The position numbers and the translations under genes were made by a program. A stretch of 64,000 nt of DNA from Mesorhizobium sp. WSM3860 (GTDB lineage: Bacteria > Pseudomonadota > Alphaproteobacteria > Rhizobiales > Rhizobiaceae), in the NCBI RefSeq assembly GCF_002294995.1, contig NZ_NSGF01000006.1:1-64000 (forward strand), written 5' to 3'. Position 1 is the first letter of the stretch; every line of letters begins with the position of its first letter. This document shows, piece after piece, positions 43,031 to 51,194 of this stretch. The notes beneath the pieces are model-generated. The model was not told where the DNA came from, ran no database searches, and saw only the letters and a list, made by a program, of their open reading frames with translations.

Positions 43031-43183
43031 TATCTTTTCCGGTAGCCGGTGCTTAACGATGACACCGGAAATGTCCCCTGCACAGCGTGCTGCAACCGGA
43101 CGTTTTAACATTCGCTCCGCCATCCCCGGTTATATCCGTTGCAAAGACGCCGCAACACGGCGTGGGGTGAGCAGGGCAGGGCG

Positions 43184-44623
43184 ATGGACGCGCGGTCGGA
43201 CAGGAACGCAATTCCGCTTGCAGTCGATCTCGATGGCACGCTGATTGCAACGGACCTTCTATGGGAAAGCCTGTTCATCCTGCTCAAGAAGAATCCCCTC
43301 TATCTCCTCCTGTTGCCGCTTTGGCTGACAGGTGGTCCGGCGCGGCTCAAGCAGGAAATCGCCACGCGCATCGAGATTGATCCGGCCTCACTGCCCTACC
43401 GGGTTGACCTGCTGGAGCGGCTGCGCGCTGAACACGAGGAAGGCCGCGGCATCGTGCTGGCGACGGGCACGCCGCGTAAATTCGCCGAGGCGATCGCCGC
43501 TCATCTCGGCCTCTTCGACCGAGTGCTGGCGACGGACGGACCGCACAATCTGACCTCGGGCAGGAAGCGCGCCTCGCTGGTCGCCGCCTATGGCGATGCC
43601 GGCTTCGACTATGCCGGCAACAGCCGCCATGATCTCAGGGTGTTCGATGCCGCGCGCCACGCCATCGTCGTGGCGCCGGACCGCAGCGCCCAGCGCTGGC
43701 AGGCGGCGCATGGCGCCGAGACCATGCCGGCGCCGAGGCGGACGCTGAAGACCTACGTCAAGATGCTGAGAGTGCATCAGTGGCTGAAGAATTCGCTGCT
43801 CGCGGTGCCGATGGTGCTGTCGCACGAGTATTTCAACGTCGGCATGATCTGGCAGTGCATTCTTGCGTTCACGTCGTTCAGCGCCGTGGCCTCCGCCATC
43901 TACATTGTCAATGATTTCTTCGACCTCGCGCTCGACCGCAAGCATCCAACCAAGCGCAACCGGCCTTTCGCCAGCGGCGTGCTGTCGATTCCGTTCGGCC
44001 TTGGCGCCATCGTCGTGCTGCTCGCGATCGGTGTCGCCCTCGGCTGCCTGCTGCCGATCGAGTTCCTCGGCGTGCTCGGCGGCTACATCCTCGTGACCAC
44101 CGCCTATTCGCTGTCTTTCAAGCGCATGCTGCTGATCGACGTGCTGACGCTCGCCGGGCTCTACACCATCCGCGTGCTGGCGGGCGCGGCGGCCACCGGT
44201 GTCGACGTCTCCTTCTGGCTGCTCGCCTTCTCGATCTTCTTCTTCCTGTCGCTGGCGCTGGTGAAGCGTTTCGTCGAATTGCGCGCCACCGCCATCCCCG
44301 TCGGCGAGCGCATCGCCGGCCGCGGCTATCGCACCGAGGACCAGGAGATCGTCGCCCAGGCGGGCATGGCCTCGGCCTTCTCCTCAGCGCTCGTGCTGGC
44401 GCTCTACATGGACAGCGTCGCGGTGCGCGAGCTCTATCCGCATCCATGGGTGATGTGGCCTCTGGCGCCGATCGTGCTCTATCTCACCATGCGTGTCTGG
44501 ATCCTCGCGCGCCGCGACGAGATGCATGACGACCCGGTTGTCTTCATTATCCGCGACTGGCGCAGCCAGATCGTGGTGGCCATCGGCGCGGCGCTTCTGG
44601 TCGCCGGAGGCTGGGGGTGGTGA
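43184..44623 (+). CDS. HAD phosphatase-UbiA prenyltransferase fusion (decaprenyl-phosphate phosphoribosyltransferase-like)
   Basis: A 479-residue fusion. The N-terminal part (about 1-190) is a HAD-like phosphatase domain: AVDLDGTLIATD holds the nucleophile aspartate, ATGTPRKFAE motif II, YAGNSRHDLRVF the late acidic motif. The C-terminal part (about 200-479) is a UbiA-type membrane prenyltransferase with about eight helices and NDFFDLALDRKHPTKRNRP, very close to the motif of mycobacterial DPPR synthase (Rv3806c). The two activities would make polyprenyl-phosphoryl-5-phosphoribose from PRPP and remove the 5-phosphate. ATG 43184 follows AGGGCAGG. It overlaps the DprE1-like gene by seven bases. 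Confidence 0.88.
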   Translation: MDARSDRNAIPLAVDLDGTLIATDLLWESLFILLKKNPLYLLLLPLWLTGGPARLKQEIATRIEIDPASLPYRVDLLERLRAEHEEGRGIVLATGTPRKFAEAIAAHLGLFDRVLATDGPHNLTSGRKRASLVAAYGDAGFDYAGNSRHDLRVFDAARHAIVVAPDRSAQRWQAAHGAETMPAPRRTLKTYVKMLRVHQWLKNSLLAVPMVLSHEYFNVGMIWQCILAFTSFSAVASAIYIVNDFFDLALDRKHPTKRNRPFASGVLSIPFGLGAIVVLLAIGVALGCLLPIEFLGVLGGYILVTTAYSLSFKRMLLIDVLTLAGLYTIRVLAGAAATGVDVSFWLLAFSIFFFLSLALVKRFVELRATAIPVGERIAGRGYRTEDQEIVAQAGMASAFSSALVLALYMDSVAVRELYPHPWVMWPLAPIVLYLTMRVWILARRDEMHDDPVVFIIRDWRSQIVVAIGAALLVAGGWGW

Positions 44624-45978
44624 GGGCGGGCGCCGAACGCTTCGGCAGCTTCGGGCTGGCGACGCCGCCGGCGCGCCGAGCGATCCCGGCTGACAAAGCC
44701 ATCGCGCTGTTGCAGAGCGGCGCGGCCAGGCCGGGCTCGCTCATCGGCTACGGCAATGGCCGCTCCTATGGCGACAGCTGCCAGAACCACGCCGGCATGG
44801 TCGTCGACATGCGGCCGCTCAATCGCATCCGTTCGTTCGACGCCGAGACAGGCGTGATCGAGGCCGATGCCGGGGCGCTGCTGTGCGACATCATCGCCCA
44901 TGCCGCGCCTTACGGCTTCTTTCCGGCCGTGGTTCCAGGCACGCAGTTCGTCACGCTTGGCGGCGCTATCGCCAACGATGTCCACGGCAAGAATCACCAC
45001 CGGCGCGGCACATTCGGCTGCCATGTCGAATCCTTGACGCTGCTGCGGTCCGACGGCCGGACCTGTCGCTGCTCCGAGACAAGCAACGCTCATCTGTTCC
45101 GAGCCACGATCGGCGGCATGGGGCTCACCGGTCTGATCCTGTCGGCGTCGATCCGGCTGATGCGAGTGCCCTCGCTCGACGTCGTCGAGAAAGCGACACG
45201 GTTCCGCGATCTCGGCGAATTCTTCGACCTTGCTGACGCCGCCGACCAGGCCAATGAATATGCCGTCGCCTGGGTCGATCAGCTCGCCGGCGGCCACGGG
45301 CGAGGGCGCGGCCTGCTGTTCACCGGCAACCACGCCGAGCACGGCTCGCATGCCGCCTCGCGGGCGGGCAGCCGGCTCTCGGTGCCCGTGCGGCCGCCCT
45401 TCAACATGCTCAACCGCCGCTTCCTGACCGTCTTCAACGCTGCCTATCGGTGGAAGAAAGGCCGCTCTCCGGACCCGCGCCGGGCGGGCTATCAGGGCTT
45501 CTTCTTTCCGCTCGACGGCATTCGCGACTGGAATCGGCTCTACGGCCCGCGCGGGCTTTTCCAGCACCAGAGCGTTGTGCCTGAAGCCGCCGCGCGGCGC
45601 GCCGTGCCCGCGTTGCTCGAAGCGGCGCGGCGAGCCGGGCAGGGCTCGTTCCTGACGGTGCTGAAGCGGTTTGGTGACGTCCCTTCGCCGGCGCTGCTCT
45701 CGTTCCCGCGGCCCGGCTACACGCTGACGCTCGATTTTCCTAACAGGGGCGAAAGCACGCTGAGGCTTCTCGCCGAGCTCGACCGCATCACGATCGAAGC
45801 GGGCGGGGCTGTCAACCCTTACAAGGATGCGCGCATGCGGTCCGAAATCTTCGCCGCGTCCTTCCCGCAATGGCGGCGGCTGGAGGCGCTTCGCGACCCG
45901 GCCTTCCTGTCGAGTTTCTGGGCGCGGACAGCGAAAAAACTGGATGTGGAGTGCAACGCCCCCGCAGCGGCGGAATAG
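44617..45978 (+). CDS. FAD-binding oxidoreductase, DprE1-like (decaprenylphosphoryl-ribose 2-oxidase type)
   Basis: A 453-residue PCMH/FAD_binding_4 protein. Its FAD segment reads GYGNGRSYGDSC near residue 44, then GTQFVTLGGAIANDVHGKNH near 107, the HGKNHH sequence being typical of DprE1, and the C-terminal half has LLSFPRPGYTLTLDFPNRGE and NPYKDARMR as in DprE1. It should oxidise the 2-OH of polyprenyl-phosphoryl-ribose to a 2-keto intermediate. A cysteine equivalent to that attacked by benzothiazinones is not obvious to me. The start is one of two tandem GTG codons (44617 or 44620) inside the end of the preceding gene, showing coupling. Confidence 0.87.
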   Translation: MVRAGAERFGSFGLATPPARRAIPADKAIALLQSGAARPGSLIGYGNGRSYGDSCQNHAGMVVDMRPLNRIRSFDAETGVIEADAGALLCDIIAHAAPYGFFPAVVPGTQFVTLGGAIANDVHGKNHHRRGTFGCHVESLTLLRSDGRTCRCSETSNAHLFRATIGGMGLTGLILSASIRLMRVPSLDVVEKATRFRDLGEFFDLADAADQANEYAVAWVDQLAGGHGRGRGLLFTGNHAEHGSHAASRAGSRLSVPVRPPFNMLNRRFLTVFNAAYRWKKGRSPDPRRAGYQGFFFPLDGIRDWNRLYGPRGLFQHQSVVPEAAARRAVPALLEAARRAGQGSFLTVLKRFGDVPSPALLSFPRPGYTLTLDFPNRGESTLRLLAELDRITIEAGGAVNPYKDARMRSEIFAASFPQWRRLEALRDPAFLSSFWARTAKKLDVECNAPAAAE

Positions 45979-46100
45979 ATCGAATTTGAGTAAATCGTGG
46001 TAAATGGAACGTTGAACTCCAAGGTGCCCAAAATAGACCTCCGATTTCACGAAATATTTCCAGGTTTACAGTAGGACCGCGCAAGGGCGGGGTGGCAACA

Positions 46101-46544
46101 ATGAAATACATCGTCTTCATTCTCTTCACGGTCATGACCAATGCCGCCGCGCAGCTGATGCTGAAGCAGGGCATGATGTCGATGGGGCCGATCTCGTTCG
46201 AAGGCGTCAATCCGCTCGTAAAGCTGCTGCAGGTCGTGTTCAGCCCGTGGGTTTTCCTCGGCCTCTGTACCTTCGTCATCTCGATGGCGTCGCATCTCTA
46301 CGTTTTGTCGAAGGTCGAGCTCAGCTTCGCCTATCCATTCCTCAGCCTCGCCTATGTCGCGGTCGCCGTGTTTGCCTATTTCGTATTCCGCGAGGACCTC
46401 AATGGCTGGCGCATCGCCGGCATCGCCTGCATCTGCGTCGGCACCGTGCTGATCGCACAGAGTGGTCGCGATTTGGCTGCGCACGAAGACCGAACCGCTT
46501 CCATCACCTCCGACAAGATCGGCACAAACGAGATCGTTCGATGA
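46101..46544 (+). CDS. Small EamA/SMR-type membrane protein, ArnE-like flippase subunit
   Basis: A 147-residue protein with four membrane helices: KYIVFILFTVMTNAAAQLML, then FLGLCTFVISMASHLYVLSK, then a helix rich in AVAVFAYFVF and a last one IAGIACICVGTVLIA. FLALYRAAVSFAYP-type wording is replaced here by VELSFAYPFLSLAYVAVAVF, a signature of EamA/ArnE transporters. In lipid A modification ArnE/ArnF flips undecaprenyl-phosphate-aminoarabinose; this protein would flip the polyprenyl-phosphate sugar made by the neighbouring genes. ATG 46101 is preferred over GTG 46092. It overlaps the SDR gene by four bases and has a hydrophilic 25-residue tail. Confidence 0.8.
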   Translation: MKYIVFILFTVMTNAAAQLMLKQGMMSMGPISFEGVNPLVKLLQVVFSPWVFLGLCTFVISMASHLYVLSKVELSFAYPFLSLAYVAVAVFAYFVFREDLNGWRIAGIACICVGTVLIAQSGRDLAAHEDRTASITSDKIGTNEIVR

Positions 46545-47548
46545 GACACGTGATTTTCGGCGGCGACGGCTTCGTCGGGCGCCATCTTGCGCCCAAGCTC
46601 GCGGCCGATGCCCAGGACGTCGTCGTCGCCGACATCGTCAAGAGCGACCTGCCCCACTACCGGACGGTGCGTTTCGTCACTTGCGACGTGACGGATCCAG
46701 CCTCGGTCGCGGCCGTCGGCCTCAGGGCCGACGACATGGTCTACAACCTGTCGGCCAAGATGCTGTCGCCGATCCAGGTGCGCGCCAAGCGGCACGACTT
46801 CTTCTTCCCGGTGAATTTCCACGGCACCGAGCACATCGTCCAGGCCATGGACAAGGCCGGCGCCTCGAAGCTGGTCCATTACACGACCGACATGATCTAC
46901 GGCCACACGGTGGTGCTGCCGATGACCGAGGATCATCCGGTGGCGCCGCTTGGCGAATATGGCCTGTCGAAGCTCAAGACCGAGGAGCTCGCCGCCGAAT
47001 GGCGCAAGCGAGGCATGTCGATCTCGCTGTTCCGGCCGCGGCTGATCATCGGCCCCGGCCGTCTCGGCATCCTGGAAAAGCTGTTCAAGCTGATCGATTG
47101 GAACCTGCCGGTGCCGATGATCGGCTCGGGCAGGAATCCCTACCAGTTCATCTCGGTGTTCGACTGCGCGGAAGCCGCCCGCGCGGCCTGGAAAGCCGGC
47201 GTGCCGAACGAGGCCTATAATCTGGGCTCGCTCAATCCGCCGCCGGTGAAAAGACTGCTCGGTGACCTGATCAGGCATGCCGGCTCCAAGTCGATCCTGC
47301 TGCCGACGCCGGGCTGGGCCGTCAAGCGCACGCTCGACCTGCTCGATCTCCTCAACATGCCGATCATGGACCCGGAGCAGTATCTCATCGCCGACGAGGA
47401 ATGCGTGCTCGACGTGTCCAAGGCCGAGCGCCAGCTCGGCTGGGTGCCGCAACATCGCGACGAGGACATGCTGATCGCCGCCTACCGCGAATACCGGGCC
47501 AAGAAGGACGGCCATGCCGTCGCCACCAAACACGTGCCAGCCGAGTAA
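46541..47548 (+). CDS. Extended short-chain dehydrogenase/epimerase (possible DprE2 counterpart)
   Basis: A 335-residue extended SDR. The nucleotide motif is VIFGGDGFVGRHLAPKL at 4-20, with a CDVTD acidic pair, a TTDMIYG strand and the catalytic tyrosine-lysine pair in EYGLSKLKTEEL. The substrate-binding half has FRPRLIIGPGRLG and VSKAERQLGWVPQ. In the mycobacterial pathway DprE2 (also an SDR) reduces the keto intermediate made by DprE1 to arabinose; this gene is the only candidate for that role here, although it belongs to the NAD-epimerase branch rather than to the DprE2 branch. A nucleotide-sugar epimerase is the alternative. It begins with ATGA overlapping the flippase stop. Confidence 0.82.
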   Translation: MRHVIFGGDGFVGRHLAPKLAADAQDVVVADIVKSDLPHYRTVRFVTCDVTDPASVAAVGLRADDMVYNLSAKMLSPIQVRAKRHDFFFPVNFHGTEHIVQAMDKAGASKLVHYTTDMIYGHTVVLPMTEDHPVAPLGEYGLSKLKTEELAAEWRKRGMSISLFRPRLIIGPGRLGILEKLFKLIDWNLPVPMIGSGRNPYQFISVFDCAEAARAAWKAGVPNEAYNLGSLNPPPVKRLLGDLIRHAGSKSILLPTPGWAVKRTLDLLDLLNMPIMDPEQYLIADEECVLDVSKAERQLGWVPQHRDEDMLIAAYREYRAKKDGHAVATKHVPAE

Positions 47549-47571
47549 AGGCGACGAACGGAGATTTCGAG

Positions 47572-49044
47572 ATGACCGTCATGGCCAAGCCGGAACAAGC
47601 GGACGCGCGCGCGCTGGTCGAGGCGCCGGCGCTGTCGCCTGCCACCATCGCCAAACCCGAATTGATCAGCGTCGAGCAGGCCAAGACGCTGGACGTCGCC
47701 CGGATCACCGACCTGTTCAAGGCGCATCTCAACCCAGGCCAATTGCACTTCATGAAGCTGCTCGGCTTCCACAAGGTCAAGATCGAGCGCGCCGAGGGGA
47801 TGTTCTACATCGACCAGAACGGCCGCAGAATCCTCGACTTCTTCGGCGGATTCGGCTCGCTGGCCTTCGGCCACAACCACCCGCGCATCCTGGAGGCGCG
47901 CAAGAAATTCCAGGAGGAGAAGCGCCCGGAGATCGCCATCGCCTTCATGTCGCAATATGCGGCGGCTCTTGCGCACAACATCGCCAAGTGCTCGCCCGGT
48001 GACCTCGACATGGTGTTCCTCGGCTCCTCCGGCTCGGAAGCCATGGAAGCGGCGGTGAAGCTCGCCGAACGCGCCGCGGGTCCGAAGCGGCCGAAGGTCG
48101 TCTATGCCGAGAATTCCTTCCACGGCAAAACCAAGGGCGTGCTGGCGATCACCGACGGACGGCTCTACCGCGCCGAGTTCAAGATGGCCGACAATGCCGT
48201 GCGCGTTCCCTTCGCCGACATCGACGCGGTCGAGCGCGCCTTCCGCAACGATCCCGAGATCGGCGTCATCGTGCTCGAAACCATCCAAGGCGGCGGCGGC
48301 ATCATCCAGGCAGAGCCGCAATATTGGCAGAAGCTGCGCGCGCTCTGCGACCGGTATGGCGTGCTGTGGGTCGCCGACGAGGTGCAGTGCGGCTATGGCC
48401 GCAGCGGCCGCTTCTATGCCTTCGAGCACTACGGCGTCGTGCCGGACGTGACGGCGCTGGCGAAATCGCTCGGCGGCGGCAAGGCTGCGGTCGGCGCGAT
48501 GATCGCCAAGCGCGACGTCTATATGAAGGCCTATGGCACGCCGAAGACGGCGATGATCCATGCCATGGCGACCTTCGGCGGCATGGGCGAGGCCTGCGTC
48601 ACCGCGATCGAAGCGCTGAACGTGCTTTATGACGAGGGCCTGATCGACAATGCCGCTTCGACGGGCGATTACCTTCTGCAGCGGCTGCAGGCTCTGAAGG
48701 AGAAGTACCCGAAGATCATCAAGGACGTCCGCGGCAAGGGCTTTATGATCGGGCTCGAGTTCCACGATTTCTCGCAGACCCTGCCGATGGTGCTGCGCCC
48801 GGTGGTGAGCGTGCTCGACGACAAGCTGAAGGGCTCGCTCTCGGGCTTCGTCGGTTCGCTTCTGCTGCGCGATTACGACGTGCTCGTCGCGTTCACCGAA
48901 TACAACCGCAACGTTATTCGGCTCGAGCCGCCGCTGATCTGCCAGCGCGAGCATGTCGATCGCTTCGTCGATGCCTTCGACAGCCTTTTGTCGCGCGGCA
49001 TCGTGGCGATCGTGAAGGATTTCGTGAAAAGCCAGGTCCGCTGA
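47572..49044 (+). CDS. Class III aminotransferase of the polyprenyl-sugar operon
   Basis: A 490-residue PLP enzyme of the ornithine/acetylornithine-like class III. Landmarks: DFFGGFGSLAFGHNHPRILE at about 85-104, VFLGSSGSEAMEAAVKLAER for PLP-phosphate binding, AENSFHGKTKGVL, WVADEVQCGYGRSG with the PLP aspartate, and LAKSLGGGKAAVGAM with the Schiff-base lysine. An N-terminal extension of about 60 residues precedes the core. The middle of an operon for a lipid-linked furanose is an unusual place for this class, which normally works on omega-amino groups or semialdehydes. Its product might be an amino group for the glycan or a separate small molecule; I cannot decide. Confidence 0.87.
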   Translation: MTVMAKPEQADARALVEAPALSPATIAKPELISVEQAKTLDVARITDLFKAHLNPGQLHFMKLLGFHKVKIERAEGMFYIDQNGRRILDFFGGFGSLAFGHNHPRILEARKKFQEEKRPEIAIAFMSQYAAALAHNIAKCSPGDLDMVFLGSSGSEAMEAAVKLAERAAGPKRPKVVYAENSFHGKTKGVLAITDGRLYRAEFKMADNAVRVPFADIDAVERAFRNDPEIGVIVLETIQGGGGIIQAEPQYWQKLRALCDRYGVLWVADEVQCGYGRSGRFYAFEHYGVVPDVTALAKSLGGGKAAVGAMIAKRDVYMKAYGTPKTAMIHAMATFGGMGEACVTAIEALNVLYDEGLIDNAASTGDYLLQRLQALKEKYPKIIKDVRGKGFMIGLEFHDFSQTLPMVLRPVVSVLDDKLKGSLSGFVGSLLLRDYDVLVAFTEYNRNVIRLEPPLICQREHVDRFVDAFDSLLSRGIVAIVKDFVKSQVR

Positions 49045-49052
49045 GACAGACG

Positions 49053-50288
49053 ATGCTGACCAAGCCGCCCGTCGCTCCCGCTAATCCGCTCGACCGGCTG
49101 GTCGGCGCCGGTCTTGCCTGGGGCGAGGGGCTATACGCGCGTTGGGCCGTGCCGATCGGGGCTATCGCGTTCTCGCTCTACATCCTGCTCACCGCCGTGA
49201 CCGCCTGGTTCATGCCCGACACCAACTGGGACATGCTGGCATACCTGGCGATCGCCGAAGAGGGCACCTATCCCGATCCGCAGGCGCTGCATGACTATGC
49301 CTACAGCACCGTCAAGGCCGGCGTGCCGGCCGGCGACTACAAGACGCTGACCGACGATGGCGATGGCTTCCGCACCCACATGGCGGAAAATGCCGCCGAC
49401 TTCCACTCGCTGCTCGGCATGTACCGTATCAAATTCCTCTATGCCGAGATCCTGTCCAGCCTCAGCCATGTCGTCTCGCCGGTCGAGGCGATGCGGCTGG
49501 TGCAGGTGTTCTCGGTGCTGTTGTTCGGCGCCATCACGCTCGCCTGGCTGCGCGCGGAAGGCGCGCTGGCGTTGGCGCCGGTCGTCGGGGCCATCCTGAT
49601 CATGGCCGATTTCGGCGATGTCGCACGGGCCTCGACCCCCGACCTCCTATGCTCGGCGCTGTTTCTCGGCGGGCTGTTTGCCTATGTCCGCAAACGCGAG
49701 GTTGCGACCGCGCTCCTTCTTTGCCTCGCCTTCATGTCGCGGCCGGACAACATCGTCTTCCTCGCCATTTTCGCTATCCTGCTTGTCGCGTTCCGGCAGA
49801 AGGCGTGGGGCGCGCTGGCCGGCTTTGCCGCCTCATTCGTCGCCTATTTCGCCATCTCGCATTGGGCGCAGCACCCCGGCTGGTGGCCGCATCTGTGGTT
49901 CGCCAGCATCGAGCAGCATTACAACATGGACGGGTTCGAGCCGCCATTCTCGGTGGCGGCCTATCTCAAGGCCTTCGCCGCCTCGGTCGTGCGCGCCATC
50001 GACGTCAACAGCTGGATCGGCGTCTCGGTGCTGGCTTTAGCCGGCTGGTACGGGCTCGACCGTGCGGGCTTCCGGCTCGACCGCCGTGCCGGCATCCTGC
50101 TTGCGGCGCTCGTGCTCGGCGTGCTCGCCAAGTTTACCGTATTTCCGATCCACGATACGCGCATCTATTTCCCAAATCTCCTGCCGCCCGTCCTGCTGCT
50201 GGCCGCCCCGCTGATGGCGCTGTGGGCATCGGCAACGCAGGGTGGGCAGCGCGGTGCGCTACACGCCATTCCTGGAGACACGTCATGA
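49053..50288 (+). CDS. GT-C-like integral membrane protein, probable polyprenyl-phosphate-sugar glycosyltransferase
   Basis: A 411-residue protein with about nine to eleven membrane helices. The first periplasmic loop carries acidic residues after helix 1 (TAWFMPDTNWDMLAYL), the position of the catalytic aspartate of GT-C enzymes such as ArnT and EmbA-C; a long hydrophilic loop (about 70-130) follows. No named family is clear from sequence alone, so the assignment rests on topology, the acidic loop and the operon context, in which a transferase using the flipped lipid-linked sugar is otherwise missing. It starts nine bases after the aminotransferase and its end overlaps the FkbM gene by four bases. 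Confidence 0.65.
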   Translation: MLTKPPVAPANPLDRLVGAGLAWGEGLYARWAVPIGAIAFSLYILLTAVTAWFMPDTNWDMLAYLAIAEEGTYPDPQALHDYAYSTVKAGVPAGDYKTLTDDGDGFRTHMAENAADFHSLLGMYRIKFLYAEILSSLSHVVSPVEAMRLVQVFSVLLFGAITLAWLRAEGALALAPVVGAILIMADFGDVARASTPDLLCSALFLGGLFAYVRKREVATALLLCLAFMSRPDNIVFLAIFAILLVAFRQKAWGALAGFAASFVAYFAISHWAQHPGWWPHLWFASIEQHYNMDGFEPPFSVAAYLKAFAASVVRAIDVNSWIGVSVLALAGWYGLDRAGFRLDRRAGILLAALVLGVLAKFTVFPIHDTRIYFPNLLPPVLLLAAPLMALWASATQGGQRGALHAIPGDTS

Positions 50289-51040
50289 GCTCGGTTTCCA
50301 GCCTCGCGCGCGTTCTGTTGTCGCTTGGCCTGCCGGCCAGTCTGCTCGATCGCGGGCCCGCGCTGCGCGGCACGAAGTTCCTGGCCAAGGCCGCGCTCAA
50401 GGCGCGAGTCAGCGGTGGACGGCCATTCCAGATGGTCAACGTCGGCGCCTGCGACGGCGCGCTGTTCGACGATGTGACGCCTTGGCTGCATCGCATTCCG
50501 CGGTCGCGTGCCATGCTGGTGGAGCCGATCCCCTATAACCAGATGCGGCTGCGCGCCAACTATCCCGATACCAGCCGCTTCGTCATCGAGCCGGTGGCGG
50601 TGACCAGGACAAAGGGTACGATCACCGTCCGCACTTTCGATGCCGCGGCACTGGAGGCTGGCACGCTGCCGATCGAGTTCATCGGCTGCTCGTCGGTCAC
50701 CGACACCAATCTGATGTCGGGCAAGAACGCCTGGGGCGAGGCCGACGCCAACTTCAACAGGTTCGCGCCGCATCTGAAGGACATCGAGGTGCCGTCGGAG
50801 ACCTTGCAGACGCTGCTCGACCGCAACGGCATCGGCCATATCGACGCCTTCTTGGTCGACTGCGAGGGCGCCGACTGGATGGTGTTCGAGCAGCTTGATC
50901 TCCAGCGCTACCGTCCCGGCCTGATCAAGATCGAGATCGGCGCACTGCCCGCGGCCCAGATCGGTGAGGTCGTGGTCAAGCTCAAGACCGCCGGCTACCA
51001 GGTCGGCTTCCAGGCCGAGGACATCTGGGCTTTCGGCTGA
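50285..51040 (+). CDS. FkbM-family methyltransferase
   Basis: A 251-residue S-adenosylmethionine-dependent methyltransferase of the FkbM (Methyltransf_21) family: QMVNVGACDGALFDDVTPWL holds the SAM glycine motif, MLVEPIPYNQMRLRANYP the acidic motif, and HIDAFLVDCEGADWMVFEQL the family's LLKIDVEG-type sequence. FkbM enzymes in polysaccharide loci O-methylate sugars. As the last gene of the operon it probably methylates the transferred furanose or a neighbouring residue. No signal for the exact position. It is followed by a 154-bp gap before an unrelated FAD-GcvT gene. Confidence 0.87.
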   Translation: MSSVSSLARVLLSLGLPASLLDRGPALRGTKFLAKAALKARVSGGRPFQMVNVGACDGALFDDVTPWLHRIPRSRAMLVEPIPYNQMRLRANYPDTSRFVIEPVAVTRTKGTITVRTFDAAALEAGTLPIEFIGCSSVTDTNLMSGKNAWGEADANFNRFAPHLKDIEVPSETLQTLLDRNGIGHIDAFLVDCEGADWMVFEQLDLQRYRPGLIKIEIGALPAAQIGEVVVKLKTAGYQVGFQAEDIWAFG

Positions 51041-51194
51041 GCGAAATCGCATCCCGAGCCGAGCCGGCGCGCCGGGTCGCGCCGCACCTGCAGCGTGTCG
51101 CAAACAGGCGGTAGCTCAAACCGCCTCCTCTGCATATTGTGCGCAATTCGAACGGGCGCCAGCGCGCCCGCTTTACCACTTTGGAGTCGCGGGC

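Noticed and set aside
43184..51040. Assignment of the operon as a Nod factor (noe) locus
   Set aside because: The DprE1/UbiA resemblance is real, but there is no nod box, nodABC or other nodulation gene in the window, so a chromosomal envelope-glycan role is more likely.
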